Below, in pieces: positions 42,356 to 52,021 of a stretch of DNA of 64,000 bases. This DNA comes from CAZMGT01 sp964565895 (lineage in GTDB: Bacteria > Armatimonadota > Zipacnadia > UBA1398 > CAZMGT01). The position numbers and the translations under genes were made by a program. Each line of letters begins with the position of its first letter. Position 1 is the first letter of the stretch. A model generated the notes under the pieces. The model saw only the letters and a program-made list of their open reading frames with translations. It had not been told where the DNA came from and did not search any database. Location of the stretch: positions 1 through 64,000 of the forward strand of contig CAZMGT010000001.1 in assembly GCA_964565895.1 (NCBI GenBank). The letters are read 5' to 3'.

Positions 42356-45040
42356 ATGAACAAGCCGCGAGGGGAATATCCCCGCCCGGACTTCCAGCGG
42401 GGAACAACCGAGGGCGAGGACTGGATTAACCTTAACGGGCCGTGGCTGTTTCGCTTCGACCCCGAGGACGCCGGCCGAGCGAATAACTGGGCCGCTGCGC
42501 CAGATAGCCATTTTGACCGCGAGATCGTCGTCCCCTTTCCCTGGGAAAGTCCCCTCGCTTGGGGCCGGAGCATTCGCCACGCGCCGAACGACACGTACTT
42601 CGTCCCCGACTGCTACCTCGACCCGGATGCGGTCACCGCGGAGAACTATCGCGAGGCGCCGCGGCAGACGATCGGCTGGTATCGCCGCGCGGTGCGCGTG
42701 CCTGAGGCGTGGGCGGGCAAGCGCGTGTTTTTAAACATTGGCGGGGCGGATTTTCGCACAACGGTTTTCGTCAACGGCCAGCAGGCGGGCGAGCACGAGG
42801 GCGGCTATGAGCCGATCGCGATAGACATTACCGAGCTTGCCCCGCCGGGGAGCGAGGCCGTGCTTACCATTCGCGTAGAGGACCCACAGGACATCTCCGC
42901 CCAGCCCGCGGGCAAGCAAATCCGCTGGTATCAACGCACGAGCGGCATCTGGCAAACGGTGTATCTGGAGCCGCGGGGGGAGACGTGGTTTCGCTACGTC
43001 CACGTTGAGCCACGGGTAGAGGCAGAGCAGGCCGAGGTGCGCTTTGCCCTGGGCGGCGCGGCGCCGCCGGACGATGCGCAGGCGGTGTTTTCGCTAACCG
43101 GCCCCCGCGGCGAGCAGCTAAAGCAAGTGCGCTGCCCGCTCGCCGAGGGTCGAGCAACGCTGCGCGTTCCCAACCCCAAGCTGTGGGAGCCCGAGGAGCC
43201 GAATCTATATTTCCTTGAAGCGTGGATCGAGCGCGCGGGCGAGGTTGTTGACCGCGTGCACACGTATTTCGGCATGCGCAAGATCTCCGTGGCTACGCTG
43301 CCGGAAAGCTCAACGCCGTTTATTTGTCTCAACGACCAGCCGATTTACATTCTCGGGGCGCTGCACCAGTCGTTCAACCCATGGGGGATATACACGTATC
43401 GCTCGGAGGAGGACATTAAGCGGGACATCGAGCTCGCCCAGGCGGCCGGTTTTAACTGCCTGCGCGTGCACATCAAGGTCGAGGAGCCGCTCTTTTACTA
43501 CTGGGCGGACCGCCTGGGGATGCTTATCCTGTACGACCTGCCCAACTTCGCCAACGAAGGGTTCGGCGAGCTGGCTTGCGCGCGGTGGGAAAAATGCCTG
43601 CGCGCGGCCATCGCGCGCGACTTTAACCACCCGGCAATCGTCGCCTGGGTGTTGTTTAACGAAAGCTGGGGCCTGGGCGGGAAGGAGTTTAAAACGCTGC
43701 CCGAGCGGCAACAGTGGGTGCGCAACATGGTCGCCCTCGCTCGCAAGCTCGACCGCACGCGCCTTGTCGAGGACAACTCCCCCTGCCACGGCGACCATGT
43801 GGACACGGACATCAACAGTTGGCACTTTTATATCAACGACTACGAGCAGGCCAAAGAGCACATTGCCGAAGTTGTCGCACAGTGCCGGCCGGGCTCGCCG
43901 CACAACTTCTGCCCCGGCGCGCAGCAGGGCGGCCAGCCCTTGCTTAACAGCGAATACGGCGGAATCAGCGCGCGCATGGGCGACAGAGACGTCTCCTGGT
44001 GTCTGCGCTTTTTGACAAACGAGCTGCGCAGGCACGAGAAAATCTGCGGCTACGTATATACCGAGCTGACCGATATCGAATGGGAGCGCAACGGCATTTA
44101 TAACTACGACCGCACGCCAAAGTACTTCCCCTACGACCTGCAGGAAGTGCACAGCCCGGACTTTATCGCGTTCCACGCCCCGCCGGCGCAGCGCGCGCAG
44201 CCGGGCGAGGTTGTGCGCATTCCCGTTGCCGCGTGCTTGTTCGACCGGGAGATGCGCGAGGGCGCGGAGCTTGTGTGGTGGGTTGAGCACACGGACTGCC
44301 TGGGGCGAACCGTGGCCGTGGCCAGCGAGGGGCAAGCGGCGATCTCCGCGCCGCCACTACGCGTGAGCCAGCTCGGAGAGATCGAAGCGGCGCTTCCCGA
44401 CCTACCCGGCTTGTCGCGGCTCACCGCGGAGGTGCTCGACGGGGAGGGGGTCGTTCTCGCGCGCAACTTTATTTGGTTTGACATCGAGGGCGACGAGGTA
44501 GAACTCGACGAGCGGGAGGAGCTGGCGCGCATTTCTCCCGAGGACATCGCGCTTGAGGGGTTTGAGCAAAGCGCAGCGGGCGAGTTTTCGTTTGGCGCGG
44601 GCGCGGGCGTGGTGCGCTTTTCTGTTTCGCTCCCGCGCGGGCGCGAGCTGGCGAAGCTGCGCTTTATCCGGCTCATCGCGGAGCTTGCCTCATATGACCC
44701 AAGCCTCGCCCAAACCGACGAGCAGACGACGCCCAGCGACCTCACCGTGCGCTGCAACGGGGTGGAGATCGACACCGTGCCCCTGCCCGACTGCCCGGTA
44801 GACGCGCGCGGGGTGCTCTCCTACCTTGCGGGAATTCCCGGGCGCCGCGGCTATCGCACCGAGGTAACCATTTACAAGGAGAAGCTGGGGCAAGTGCTCG
44901 AGCTGCGCGAAGGCGATACCCTGCGCTTTGAGCTTGAGGTTAAGCGCGACGCGGAGAACGTTGGCGGGGTGAGCATTTTCTTCCGCAATACGGGCTCGCT
45001 GCCGCTCAGCCCGACGATCCTCTTCGGCTATCGCCGCTGA
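42356..45040 (+). CDS. GH2-family glycoside hydrolase
   Basis: An 894-residue enzyme of glycoside hydrolase family 2 (beta-galactosidase, glucuronidase or mannosidase type). It has a jelly-roll sugar-binding domain (about 10-200), an Ig-like domain (about 200-305), then the TIM barrel. The acid/base is Glu436 (NESWG) and the nucleophile is Glu533 (NSEYGG). An extra C-terminal beta region ends the protein. There is no signal peptide, so it acts in the cytoplasm on imported oligosaccharides. A well-spaced promoter (42281-42309) precedes it. The exact sugar cannot be inferred. Confidence 0.88.
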   Translation: MNKPRGEYPRPDFQRGTTEGEDWINLNGPWLFRFDPEDAGRANNWAAAPDSHFDREIVVPFPWESPLAWGRSIRHAPNDTYFVPDCYLDPDAVTAENYREAPRQTIGWYRRAVRVPEAWAGKRVFLNIGGADFRTTVFVNGQQAGEHEGGYEPIAIDITELAPPGSEAVLTIRVEDPQDISAQPAGKQIRWYQRTSGIWQTVYLEPRGETWFRYVHVEPRVEAEQAEVRFALGGAAPPDDAQAVFSLTGPRGEQLKQVRCPLAEGRATLRVPNPKLWEPEEPNLYFLEAWIERAGEVVDRVHTYFGMRKISVATLPESSTPFICLNDQPIYILGALHQSFNPWGIYTYRSEEDIKRDIELAQAAGFNCLRVHIKVEEPLFYYWADRLGMLILYDLPNFANEGFGELACARWEKCLRAAIARDFNHPAIVAWVLFNESWGLGGKEFKTLPERQQWVRNMVALARKLDRTRLVEDNSPCHGDHVDTDINSWHFYINDYEQAKEHIAEVVAQCRPGSPHNFCPGAQQGGQPLLNSEYGGISARMGDRDVSWCLRFLTNELRRHEKICGYVYTELTDIEWERNGIYNYDRTPKYFPYDLQEVHSPDFIAFHAPPAQRAQPGEVVRIPVAACLFDREMREGAELVWWVEHTDCLGRTVAVASEGQAAISAPPLRVSQLGEIEAALPDLPGLSRLTAEVLDGEGVVLARNFIWFDIEGDEVELDEREELARISPEDIALEGFEQSAAGEFSFGAGAGVVRFSVSLPRGRELAKLRFIRLIAELASYDPSLAQTDEQTTPSDLTVRCNGVEIDTVPLPDCPVDARGVLSYLAGIPGRRGYRTEVTIYKEKLGQVLELREGDTLRFELEVKRDAENVGGVSIFFRNTGSLPLSPTILFGYRR

Positions 45041-45054
45041 CGGTGCTTTCTTAG

Positions 45055-46410
45055 CTAATGGGCAAGGAAGACGTAGCGCAGGATAAACAGCACGGCGAAC
45101 AGGTAAATAATCCAGTGCACCTGCCGGCCCTGCCGTGCGACGAGCTTAAGCACGGCGTAGCTGATAAACCCCACGGCGATCCCCTCGGTGATGGAGAGCG
45201 TGCCCATCATGACGATCGCTGTGAGAAACGCGGGGAGGGCCTCGGTGGGATCGTCCCATTTTACGCGGGCGATGCTCGCCATCATGAGCGAGCCGACAAC
45301 GATTAGCGCGGGAGCGAGGATGGGGTAATACAACAGGCCCTGAACCTCGGGGTCGGGCACACCTCCGCCGACCATTTGCACCAGCGGCTTGAAAAATAGG
45401 GCGAGGAGAAAGCACAGCGCGGTAAACATGTTCGCCAGGCCGGTGCGCCCGCCGACCATTACCCCGGCGGCGCTTTCGATGTAGCTGGTAATCGTGGACG
45501 TGCCCAGGCAGGCGCCGATAACCGTTCCCGCAGCATCGGAGAGAAACGCCTGACGCGCGCGGGGGAGCTCGCCGTCTTTCAAGAAACCCGCGCGGTCGGC
45601 CACGCCCACGAGCGTGCCCACGGTGTCGAAGAGGTCGAGGAAGAAAAAGACGAAGATTACGGAGAGCAGGCCGGCGTCGGTAAACACGCTGCGGATGTCT
45701 AGGGCTAAGAACGTGGGCGCGGGGTTAGGCACCTTGCCCAAGATTCCTTCGAACTTGGCCAGCCCGCAGGCAAGGGCGACGAGGGCGTTGACCAGGATTC
45801 CCCAGAGAATCGCGCCCTTTACGCGCAGGGCCATAAGCGCGCCGGTTACGGCAAGCCCGAAAAAGCAAAGCAAGGCCACGGGGCTGTGAAACTGGCCCAT
45901 TTGAAGCAGCGCCGTCTCCGCCGCGGGGCGCTTAATCAGCCCGCCCCACCACAGGCCGAGGAGGGCGATAAGCAGCCCGATGCCCGCGGCGATGGAGTGC
46001 TTTAGGCAGTCGGGGATGGCGTGCAGGATGCGCACGCGAAAGCCCACGAGAGAAAGGGCAATGAAAATGCACCCGGAGATAAACACCGCCCCCAGGCCGG
46101 TCTGCCAGCCGTAGCCATAGCCCCCGATCGCTGCCGAGCCGCATACGGTAAACGCGAAGAAGAAGTTGTGGCCCATCGCCGGGGCGAGGATGATGGGATA
46201 GTTGGCGAGCAAACCCATGAGCAGGCAAGCGGCGGCGCTGGCCACGCAGGTGGCAAAAAGGGCGCCCTCAAAGGGCACGCCCGCGGCTTTGAGGATCGCA
46301 GGCTGAACGAAGATGATGTAGCTTGCCGTGACAAAGCTCGTCAGCCCGGCCATGGCCTCGGTTTTTACGTCGGTGTTGTTCTCGCGGAGCTTAAACAGCC
46401 GCTCGATCAC
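45055..46410 (-). CDS. NCS2-family purine permease (AzgA/PbuG-like)
   Basis: A 451-residue membrane transporter with about 12-14 helices. It begins ERLFKLRENNTDVKTEAMAG, the mark of the AzgA/PbuG/PbuO branch that imports adenine, guanine or hypoxanthine by proton symport. The half-helix motif near PAMGHNFFFAF and the later GTSTITSYIESAAGV segment are typical. GTG at 46410 gives the usual N-terminus; GAGGAG lies about 12 bases upstream, somewhat far. I could not see a purine riboswitch in the 221-base divergent region. Confidence 0.88.
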   Translation of the reverse strand: MIERLFKLRENNTDVKTEAMAGLTSFVTASYIIFVQPAILKAAGVPFEGALFATCVASAAACLLMGLLANYPIILAPAMGHNFFFAFTVCGSAAIGGYGYGWQTGLGAVFISGCIFIALSLVGFRVRILHAIPDCLKHSIAAGIGLLIALLGLWWGGLIKRPAAETALLQMGQFHSPVALLCFFGLAVTGALMALRVKGAILWGILVNALVALACGLAKFEGILGKVPNPAPTFLALDIRSVFTDAGLLSVIFVFFFLDLFDTVGTLVGVADRAGFLKDGELPRARQAFLSDAAGTVIGACLGTSTITSYIESAAGVMVGGRTGLANMFTALCFLLALFFKPLVQMVGGGVPDPEVQGLLYYPILAPALIVVGSLMMASIARVKWDDPTEALPAFLTAIVMMGTLSITEGIAVGFISYAVLKLVARQGRQVHWIIYLFAVLFILRYVFLAH

Positions 46411-46631
46411 CGGCGCACCACGCTCCTCGGGGAGAGTCGTGGCCTTTTTCGGCCTTGCCCGAAGCTTCCCCTGCCTGCGCGGGCCGCGCCCCGGTGAACA
46501 ACATCGCCCGGGGAAAGTTTCTCTTATGTCAGACGGCAAACGACATGCCGCTGCGAGGCCGGCGCGGCGCCCCGCCCGGCCAGCGCGGCGGCTTTCTTGT
46601 GCATGTCGGGGGGCGTCGAGAGGGAGTGGAA

Positions 46632-47999
46632 ATGGAACCAGGCGCCGCACACGAGCTGTCGCTCGCCGCCGAGCTCGACGAGGCGTACGACGAACACGAG
46701 CTGCCCCAGCTCGCCATCACCCCTCAGGAGTTCGCCCGCCACGCGCGCAGCGCGCGGTTTCAGGCGGCGTTTGTCGAAGACCTAATCAACGCCTTGTCCC
46801 TGGCCATCGACCTCGAGACGCGCCCCACGGTGAGCAGCGGCAGGCGCGTCTCGCTCATCGCCTGCCTGGTCGCGTTCGAGCTAGGTATTCCCCGGGCCGA
46901 AGCGCTATATGCCGCGGGGCTGCTGCGCGATGTCGCCGCGGTGGGCCTCCCCGAGCACAACCTCCCCTATTCCGTCGTTGTCTCGCACCCCAAGGGCAAA
47001 GAAATCCTCAGCCACCCCGACCGCGGGGCGAAGATCGTGAGCCAGATCCCCGGCGTCGCTCCAGGCACAGAGGACGCTATTCGCGACCACCACGAATGGT
47101 GGCAGGGCCAGGGTTATCCCCGAGGCAAGCGCGGCGAAGAGATTACCATTGAGGGACAGATCCTCCGCCTCGCCGACACCGCGGACCAGATTTTACGCTG
47201 GGCAAGGCCCCGCAACGCCGACGCCCTCATGGGCACCCTGGAGCAGCTCGCCGGGGTGGAGTTCTCGCCCGAGGTCTACCGCGCGTTCGCCAGCCTGCTT
47301 AAGCGCCTGAACTTGGTTACCGAGCTGAGCGACGAGTGGAGCATTTCGCTCCTGCTGCGGCGCGTGCTGCGCCGGCTCCCGCGCACGGTCGTCCCCGCGG
47401 GCGTGGATGCGATGGGCACGGCAGCGACGATCTTCGGCCGGGTGATCGACTCCAAGCACGCCTATACCCAGGGGCACTCGGAGCGCGTCGCGCGCTATTC
47501 CATGCTTGTTGCCAACGAAATGGGAATCGACCACGCCGATGTTACGCGCTTGCGCTTTGCCAGCCTATTGCACGATGCGGGCAAGCTCGCCATTCCTCTG
47601 TTCATCCTCGACAAGCCCGGGCCGCTTAACGAACGCGAGTGGGACGTCGTGCGCACGCACCCGACGCTGACGAGCAGGATCTTGGGCTCTATGCGCGGCC
47701 TGCGCACGCTGGCGGACGTCGCCGGCTGCCACCACGAGCGGTTCGACGGCACGGGGTATCCGAGGAGACTGAAGGGCGAGGAAATTCCCGTGCTCGCGCG
47801 GATAATGAGCGTCGCCGATGCGTTCGACGCGATGACCTCGGCGCGGCCGTATCAGCCGAACCGAGGGATCGAGCAAGCGCTGGAGGTGCTCGAGGAGAAC
47901 TCCGGCAGCCAGTTTTGGCCGGAGGCCGTGGAGGCTGCGGTAAGCGTTCTTCCCGACGCCGCGGCACCGCTGGCGAGCAGCATGTCGGAGGTGGCCTAA
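46632..47999 (+). CDS. Tandem HD-GYP protein, first domain degenerate
   Basis: A 455-residue protein with two HD-GYP-type domains, which degrade cyclic di-GMP. The second (about 260-440) is intact: His314-Asp315 in HDAGK, HH at 367-368 and GTGYP at 373-377. The first (about 75-195) keeps HP, HH at 153-154 and a GQGYP sequence at 159-163, but has Arg99-Asp100 instead of HD and lacks the GK pair, so it should not bind the metals normally. ATG at 46632 has AGGGAG upstream. Its stop overlaps the start of the GAF-like partner. Confidence 0.85.
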   Translation: MEPGAAHELSLAAELDEAYDEHELPQLAITPQEFARHARSARFQAAFVEDLINALSLAIDLETRPTVSSGRRVSLIACLVAFELGIPRAEALYAAGLLRDVAAVGLPEHNLPYSVVVSHPKGKEILSHPDRGAKIVSQIPGVAPGTEDAIRDHHEWWQGQGYPRGKRGEEITIEGQILRLADTADQILRWARPRNADALMGTLEQLAGVEFSPEVYRAFASLLKRLNLVTELSDEWSISLLLRRVLRRLPRTVVPAGVDAMGTAATIFGRVIDSKHAYTQGHSERVARYSMLVANEMGIDHADVTRLRFASLLHDAGKLAIPLFILDKPGPLNEREWDVVRTHPTLTSRILGSMRGLRTLADVAGCHHERFDGTGYPRRLKGEEIPVLARIMSVADAFDAMTSARPYQPNRGIEQALEVLEENSGSQFWPEAVEAAVSVLPDAAAPLASSMSEVA

Positions 48000-48538
48000 T
48001 GCCCTGCGCCCGGCGCCCAGGGGAGCTCGCGCGGCAGTTGCGCCGCGGCTTGGCCGCGCGCATTGCTTCCCCGATGACGATTACCGAGATCTTTAACTGG
48101 GCGGTGGAGCTGTGCGGCCAGTTGCTCTGCGCCGACGTTGCCGAAGCGCACCTGGTAGACCAGCGCCTGTGGAGCATTAAGCAGCCGGAGGACCTCGCCG
48201 CGCGCGCTACCGCGGAACGCCCGCAAGACAATCGGCCAGGCGAGCAACACGAGCGGCACATTGGCGCGCCAGACGAAGGCGACGACGGCCGGGCGCGGGG
48301 CGTGCCCATGCTCGTCGCCCCCGTGCGCATCGGCGACTATGCCCCAGACGCATACATCGTCCTCGCGCGGCCGGTAGACGGGCAGCCGTTTACCGAGGAC
48401 GATGCCGAGGCGCTTACCCGCGCCGCGGAGATCATCGGCGAGGCGATCAACAGCCGCCTTTCCGCAATTCTTCCCGACGAGCGCAGCGCGGCCGCGCACC
48501 CCGTAGCAAGTGCGGCAGAGCAGCCAGGCGAGCAGTAG
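47999..48538 (+). CDS. GAF-like protein coupled to the HD-GYP gene
   Basis: A 179-residue cytoplasmic protein. The segment about 20-155 resembles a GAF domain: an opening helix ITEIFNWAVELCGQLL, a middle strand pair (MLVAPVRIG), and a closing helix (PFTEDDAEALTRAAEIIGEA). A low-complexity charged loop (about 75-95) interrupts it. The ligand is unknown. Its ATG overlaps the HD-GYP stop by one base (TAATG), so it probably regulates that phosphodiesterase; this is inference. The Gly/Arg-rich ends are probably disordered. Confidence 0.6.
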   Translation: MPCARRPGELARQLRRGLAARIASPMTITEIFNWAVELCGQLLCADVAEAHLVDQRLWSIKQPEDLAARATAERPQDNRPGEQHERHIGAPDEGDDGRARGVPMLVAPVRIGDYAPDAYIVLARPVDGQPFTEDDAEALTRAAEIIGEAINSRLSAILPDERSAAAHPVASAAEQPGEQ

Positions 48539-48553
48539 CTCGCCGCGCGAAGG

Positions 48554-50083
48554 CTAATCGCTTTCTTCCTTTTCCTTCTTTTCTTCCTTGGGCTTTTCCG
48601 GTGTAGGCGTGGGCGTAGGTTCGGGTTTCTTTATGTCGGCAAGTTTCTTGGGAATATCGTTGTAAATATACTCGTTAACCAACACCACAAATGGCTTGCC
48701 GACGACTTTCGCGTAGTAATACTTGAAATCTTCTTTTTCCGTTTGCTTCCCGAAAAGAACGGTAACCGGCTCCTCCTTCTTCAAGCGGAAGGTAATTTTT
48801 ACTTTGGGTTTGTCTAGTCCGTATTTCTTCAGTGATGCGGTCGACGCTTTCTCGACGACAAACTCATATGCCTTAAGGCTGGTGAAGTCCCAAAGCAGGG
48901 AGTCGACTTTGCTTGTGTCGGGCTCTACGCTTTTCGGGGTAACAACGGCCCACTCCGCTTCTTTGTCGCCCTTCTTCTTGGTCCGTTTAAGGGTAATCTT
49001 CGCCTCGCCCCGCGGCTCGATGACGATCTCCTGAACATCCTCGCGCTCGAACTTGCACACTGTCTTGTCGCGCAGATCCTTGGGCTCTTTGCGCAGGTCC
49101 TCAAGCACGGACGCTTCTACGGTAACCACGTCGTTTCGCCCCAGGGCGCGCGCGTAGATCGCTTCCTCGGTGCTTGTGCTCCAGGTGGGAGTAGGTGTTG
49201 GGGTAGCTTCGCTTTCCTTCTCTTCTTTTTTGGGCACTTTCTTGCCGAACTGAATGACGATCGGCTCGCGACCTTTAACCTCGATTGTCGCGACCAGTTG
49301 TGGTTTGTCAAAGCCATATTTCTTTTCGTTAATTTTGCTGGCGTTGGTAAGGACAAACTCCTTTGCTTCTAGGTCGCGCAGCTTGTTTACGATGTTGTTG
49401 TCCACGGACCAATCATCTGCCGCGGCGTTAATGGGTTTAACAATTTGCCATTTGTGCTCTTCTTCTTCCGGGTTGCGCACAACGACGACTTTCTTGCCGT
49501 TGTAGCTAAGCGTTACCCGCTGGACATCGTCGCTTTCAAAACGGGCGAGCCTCTTCTCGCGCACATCGTCGGGCGATTTGTCCAAGTCGGTTTTCACCAT
49601 GGAGCTGACGGTATATAGCGCGCCGTCCTTGCTCACCTTGGCGTAGCGGTTGCCGCCGGTGGGCGTCTCGGCGCCCAGGGTTACGGTAACCTGCTTGCCG
49701 CCGTCGTAGGTAAGCGTGGCAATAAGCGTGGGCTCGTCAAATCCGTAGTCCTTCACGCTCGAGTCCCACTGTTCGTAGCGGTCGACGTATTTGATGCGCG
49801 CGACGGCCTCGACCATGCGCTTTACCGTATCGTTGTCGGCGAGGGCCTCGAACGGCTCGGTAAGCCACCAGTCGTCGCCGCGCTTTTCCAGGCGCAGGGT
49901 TTCCTTGCCCTTTTTCACCTCAAGCACTTCGGCCTTGTCGATGGGAATGCGCCGCCAAACCTGGCCTTTTTCCGGCTTTTCGCCGCGCTCATAGGTTGCT
50001 ACGTAGAGCGTGAGCCCGACGGCGACCACGAACAGTACGCCGGCGTAGATCGCCTTCGTGGCAGCCATGCTCCTACGCCGCAT
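48554..50083 (-). CDS. DUF4340 protein of Gld-type ABC cluster
   Basis: A 509-residue protein with one N-terminal membrane helix (about 10-27) and an external domain made of repeated DUF4340-like units. Each has the pattern YGFD/YGLDKP followed by a beta strand and FGK or LGAETP, seen three times. Thr-Pro rich linkers separate or end the units (TPTPTPT and PEPTPTPTPE), and the tail is Lys/Glu rich. DUF4340 proteins are often encoded beside GldG-like proteins. The start is ATG at 50083 (50068 possible). This region is clearly less GC-rich than its surroundings. Confidence 0.8.
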   Translation of the reverse strand: MRRRSMAATKAIYAGVLFVVAVGLTLYVATYERGEKPEKGQVWRRIPIDKAEVLEVKKGKETLRLEKRGDDWWLTEPFEALADNDTVKRMVEAVARIKYVDRYEQWDSSVKDYGFDEPTLIATLTYDGGKQVTVTLGAETPTGGNRYAKVSKDGALYTVSSMVKTDLDKSPDDVREKRLARFESDDVQRVTLSYNGKKVVVVRNPEEEEHKWQIVKPINAAADDWSVDNNIVNKLRDLEAKEFVLTNASKINEKKYGFDKPQLVATIEVKGREPIVIQFGKKVPKKEEKESEATPTPTPTWSTSTEEAIYARALGRNDVVTVEASVLEDLRKEPKDLRDKTVCKFEREDVQEIVIEPRGEAKITLKRTKKKGDKEAEWAVVTPKSVEPDTSKVDSLLWDFTSLKAYEFVVEKASTASLKKYGLDKPKVKITFRLKKEEPVTVLFGKQTEKEDFKYYYAKVVGKPFVVLVNEYIYNDIPKKLADIKKPEPTPTPTPEKPKEEKKEKEESD

Positions 50084-50089
50084 CCCGCA

Positions 50090-52012
50090 TCATCTCCTTA
50101 TCCACCAGACCACTCCGCCGATTACTGGAAGCAGGAGGACAATCGTTCCGTGAAGGAGGAGGACGGTTCGGCTTTGGCGTTTGCTAAGCGTAATATATTC
50201 CGTTTCCGTGGACTTGGGCGGGATGGTCACGCGCTGCTTGTCGCCGACCAGCCAGCCCACCGCTTTTAAGCCGAGGACGAGGTTCATCGGGTTGGCTAGG
50301 GCATACATCCGCCCCGGGTCGACGAACAAGTCGCTTAGGAACTTGGAGTCGCCAAACACGACGAGCTTGGCCTTGGGGCCCTCTTCCTCGGGCGGCGGGG
50401 GCATCCCCGGATACTGCGGCGGCTTTTGCGAAAGATCTACGGCAATACCCAGGGCGAACGGCCCGGACTCCTCATCTCCATCCTGGGTGAGCTCGTCCAT
50501 CGGGGCCAACGGGTTGCTCTCCGCCCAGCTCGAGGAGCTGGTAAGCAGCAGGGCACGCGCCTTGCTTGGCGGCGGCCCGCCATAGGGCGTCTCGTAATCC
50601 TCCTCGCTGGGCTCGGCGACCTTCAGCGGCCGCGCCATGAGAAAGTGAATGTTAATGAGATCCTTGGTAATGGGGTGGCTCTCCGGCCGCCGGATGATCA
50701 GCGAGCGAGGATCGTAGTTGTTATATGTGGGATCGCTGTCTACCACGACACCGTCGAGGACCTCAACGTCGTAATCGGCGAGAAAATCTTTAAAGTCGGG
50801 CACTTCGATTGTTACCCCAAATGGGTTGGGTAGCTGCGGTTCGAGGAGGAGAAGCAGGCTGCCGCCCTCGTCGAGGTATTTGTGTATCGCCTCCAGCTCA
50901 TCGTCGCTAAGCTTCATGCGCGGGCCGGCGACGATAAGACAGGCGCAGTCGTCGGGAACCTTGGGTTTTTTGGGGTCGAAGGTAAGCGTCTTGCACTCAT
51001 ATTGTTGGTTTTCCAGGTTGCGCTTAAACACGGTATAGCTATTGTCGGCGCTCGCCCCGTAGTCGATCGTCTTCTCGCCGTGGCCTTGCAGGAAGTAGAG
51101 CTTCGTCTTCTCCCCCGTGGTCACGGCAAGGATGGCGCTGGTCAGCTTTTGCTCGTCGGGGAACATTATTTCTTCTTTGCGGTCGCCACATTTGACGATA
51201 ATCGTCCCGTCGCGCGCGTTTTCGGCCTTTGCCCGCGCGGGATTTTTGTTGGGATCGATCAGCTCAGTATGGACGCGGCGGCTGTTCATCCGATATTCGC
51301 GAAGAAGGTCGCGAATCTCAAAGTAGTCCATATTGCTCGGGGTAACAAATGCCGTAATCTGCACGTCGGCGTCGAGGTCGCGCAAGATGGTGAGCGTCTG
51401 CTCGGCGAGCGAGAACTGCTTGTTTTTGCTCAAGTCTACGCGGTAACTATAGCGGTAGGCCAAATAGTTGAGCATTTGCAGAACGACGAGGGCAAAGATG
51501 CACAGCAATACGGTGAACAGCACAGGAACGGTAGTCGGCCTGCCGAGAAGCTCCATGAGCTTCTCCCAAGTTGCCGCGACGTAGAACGCAAGCAGCCCGA
51601 TCGCCGCTACCGCAAATGCCTTGGGCACCCAGCCAAATGCGCTGTTTACAAACCAGTAGCCCAGGCACCACCAGGCAAAGTGCGTCCCCAAAATTAGTGC
51701 GACAATGCGGGCAATGTCGAACGCCGTTGCCTTTTTCGTAACCGCGGTAATGACAACCCAGGCGACGAACAACACGCCGCCGAAGATGTAAAAGACGATC
51801 GACTGCCAGCGGAACTCATCGGCGAGGAGCCACCAGAAAAAGGCCACCCAAATACAAAGCAGGCCGAGGGACAGGGTGCCGTAGCGGGCGAAGTTTAGCC
51901 AGCGCTCGGCGCCGGGTTCTGCCCCTTGCTCGCCCCTCTGCTGCTTGGCGCGCTTCTTCTCCGCCTTTTCGCGCTCTTCGCGCTCGTTACGAGACACGCC
52001 TTCCTCGGACAT
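50090..52012 (-). CDS. GldG-like ABC-associated membrane protein
   Basis: A 640-residue protein. A charged N-terminus is followed by about five hydrophobic helices (40-190), a large external region related to GldG (starting DLSKNKQFSLAEQT), and a C-terminal helix. The GldG core contains YFLQGHGEKTI and LIVAGP segments. In gliding bacteria GldA-F-G form an ABC complex; similar sets exist in non-gliding bacteria with unknown cargo. ATG at 52012 has AGGTGG just upstream; GTG at 52021 is less likely. Confidence 0.82.
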   Translation of the reverse strand: MSEEGVSRNEREEREKAEKKRAKQQRGEQGAEPGAERWLNFARYGTLSLGLLCIWVAFFWWLLADEFRWQSIVFYIFGGVLFVAWVVITAVTKKATAFDIARIVALILGTHFAWWCLGYWFVNSAFGWVPKAFAVAAIGLLAFYVAATWEKLMELLGRPTTVPVLFTVLLCIFALVVLQMLNYLAYRYSYRVDLSKNKQFSLAEQTLTILRDLDADVQITAFVTPSNMDYFEIRDLLREYRMNSRRVHTELIDPNKNPARAKAENARDGTIIVKCGDRKEEIMFPDEQKLTSAILAVTTGEKTKLYFLQGHGEKTIDYGASADNSYTVFKRNLENQQYECKTLTFDPKKPKVPDDCACLIVAGPRMKLSDDELEAIHKYLDEGGSLLLLLEPQLPNPFGVTIEVPDFKDFLADYDVEVLDGVVVDSDPTYNNYDPRSLIIRRPESHPITKDLINIHFLMARPLKVAEPSEEDYETPYGGPPPSKARALLLTSSSSWAESNPLAPMDELTQDGDEESGPFALGIAVDLSQKPPQYPGMPPPPEEEGPKAKLVVFGDSKFLSDLFVDPGRMYALANPMNLVLGLKAVGWLVGDKQRVTIPPKSTETEYITLSKRQSRTVLLLHGTIVLLLPVIGGVVWWIRR

Positions 52013-52021
52013 GGCCACCAC

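Noticed and set aside
46411..46631. Possible purine riboswitch before the NCS2 permease
   Set aside because: I could not find the paired P1/L2/L3 pattern or a following terminator on the minus strand; only short GC stems are present.
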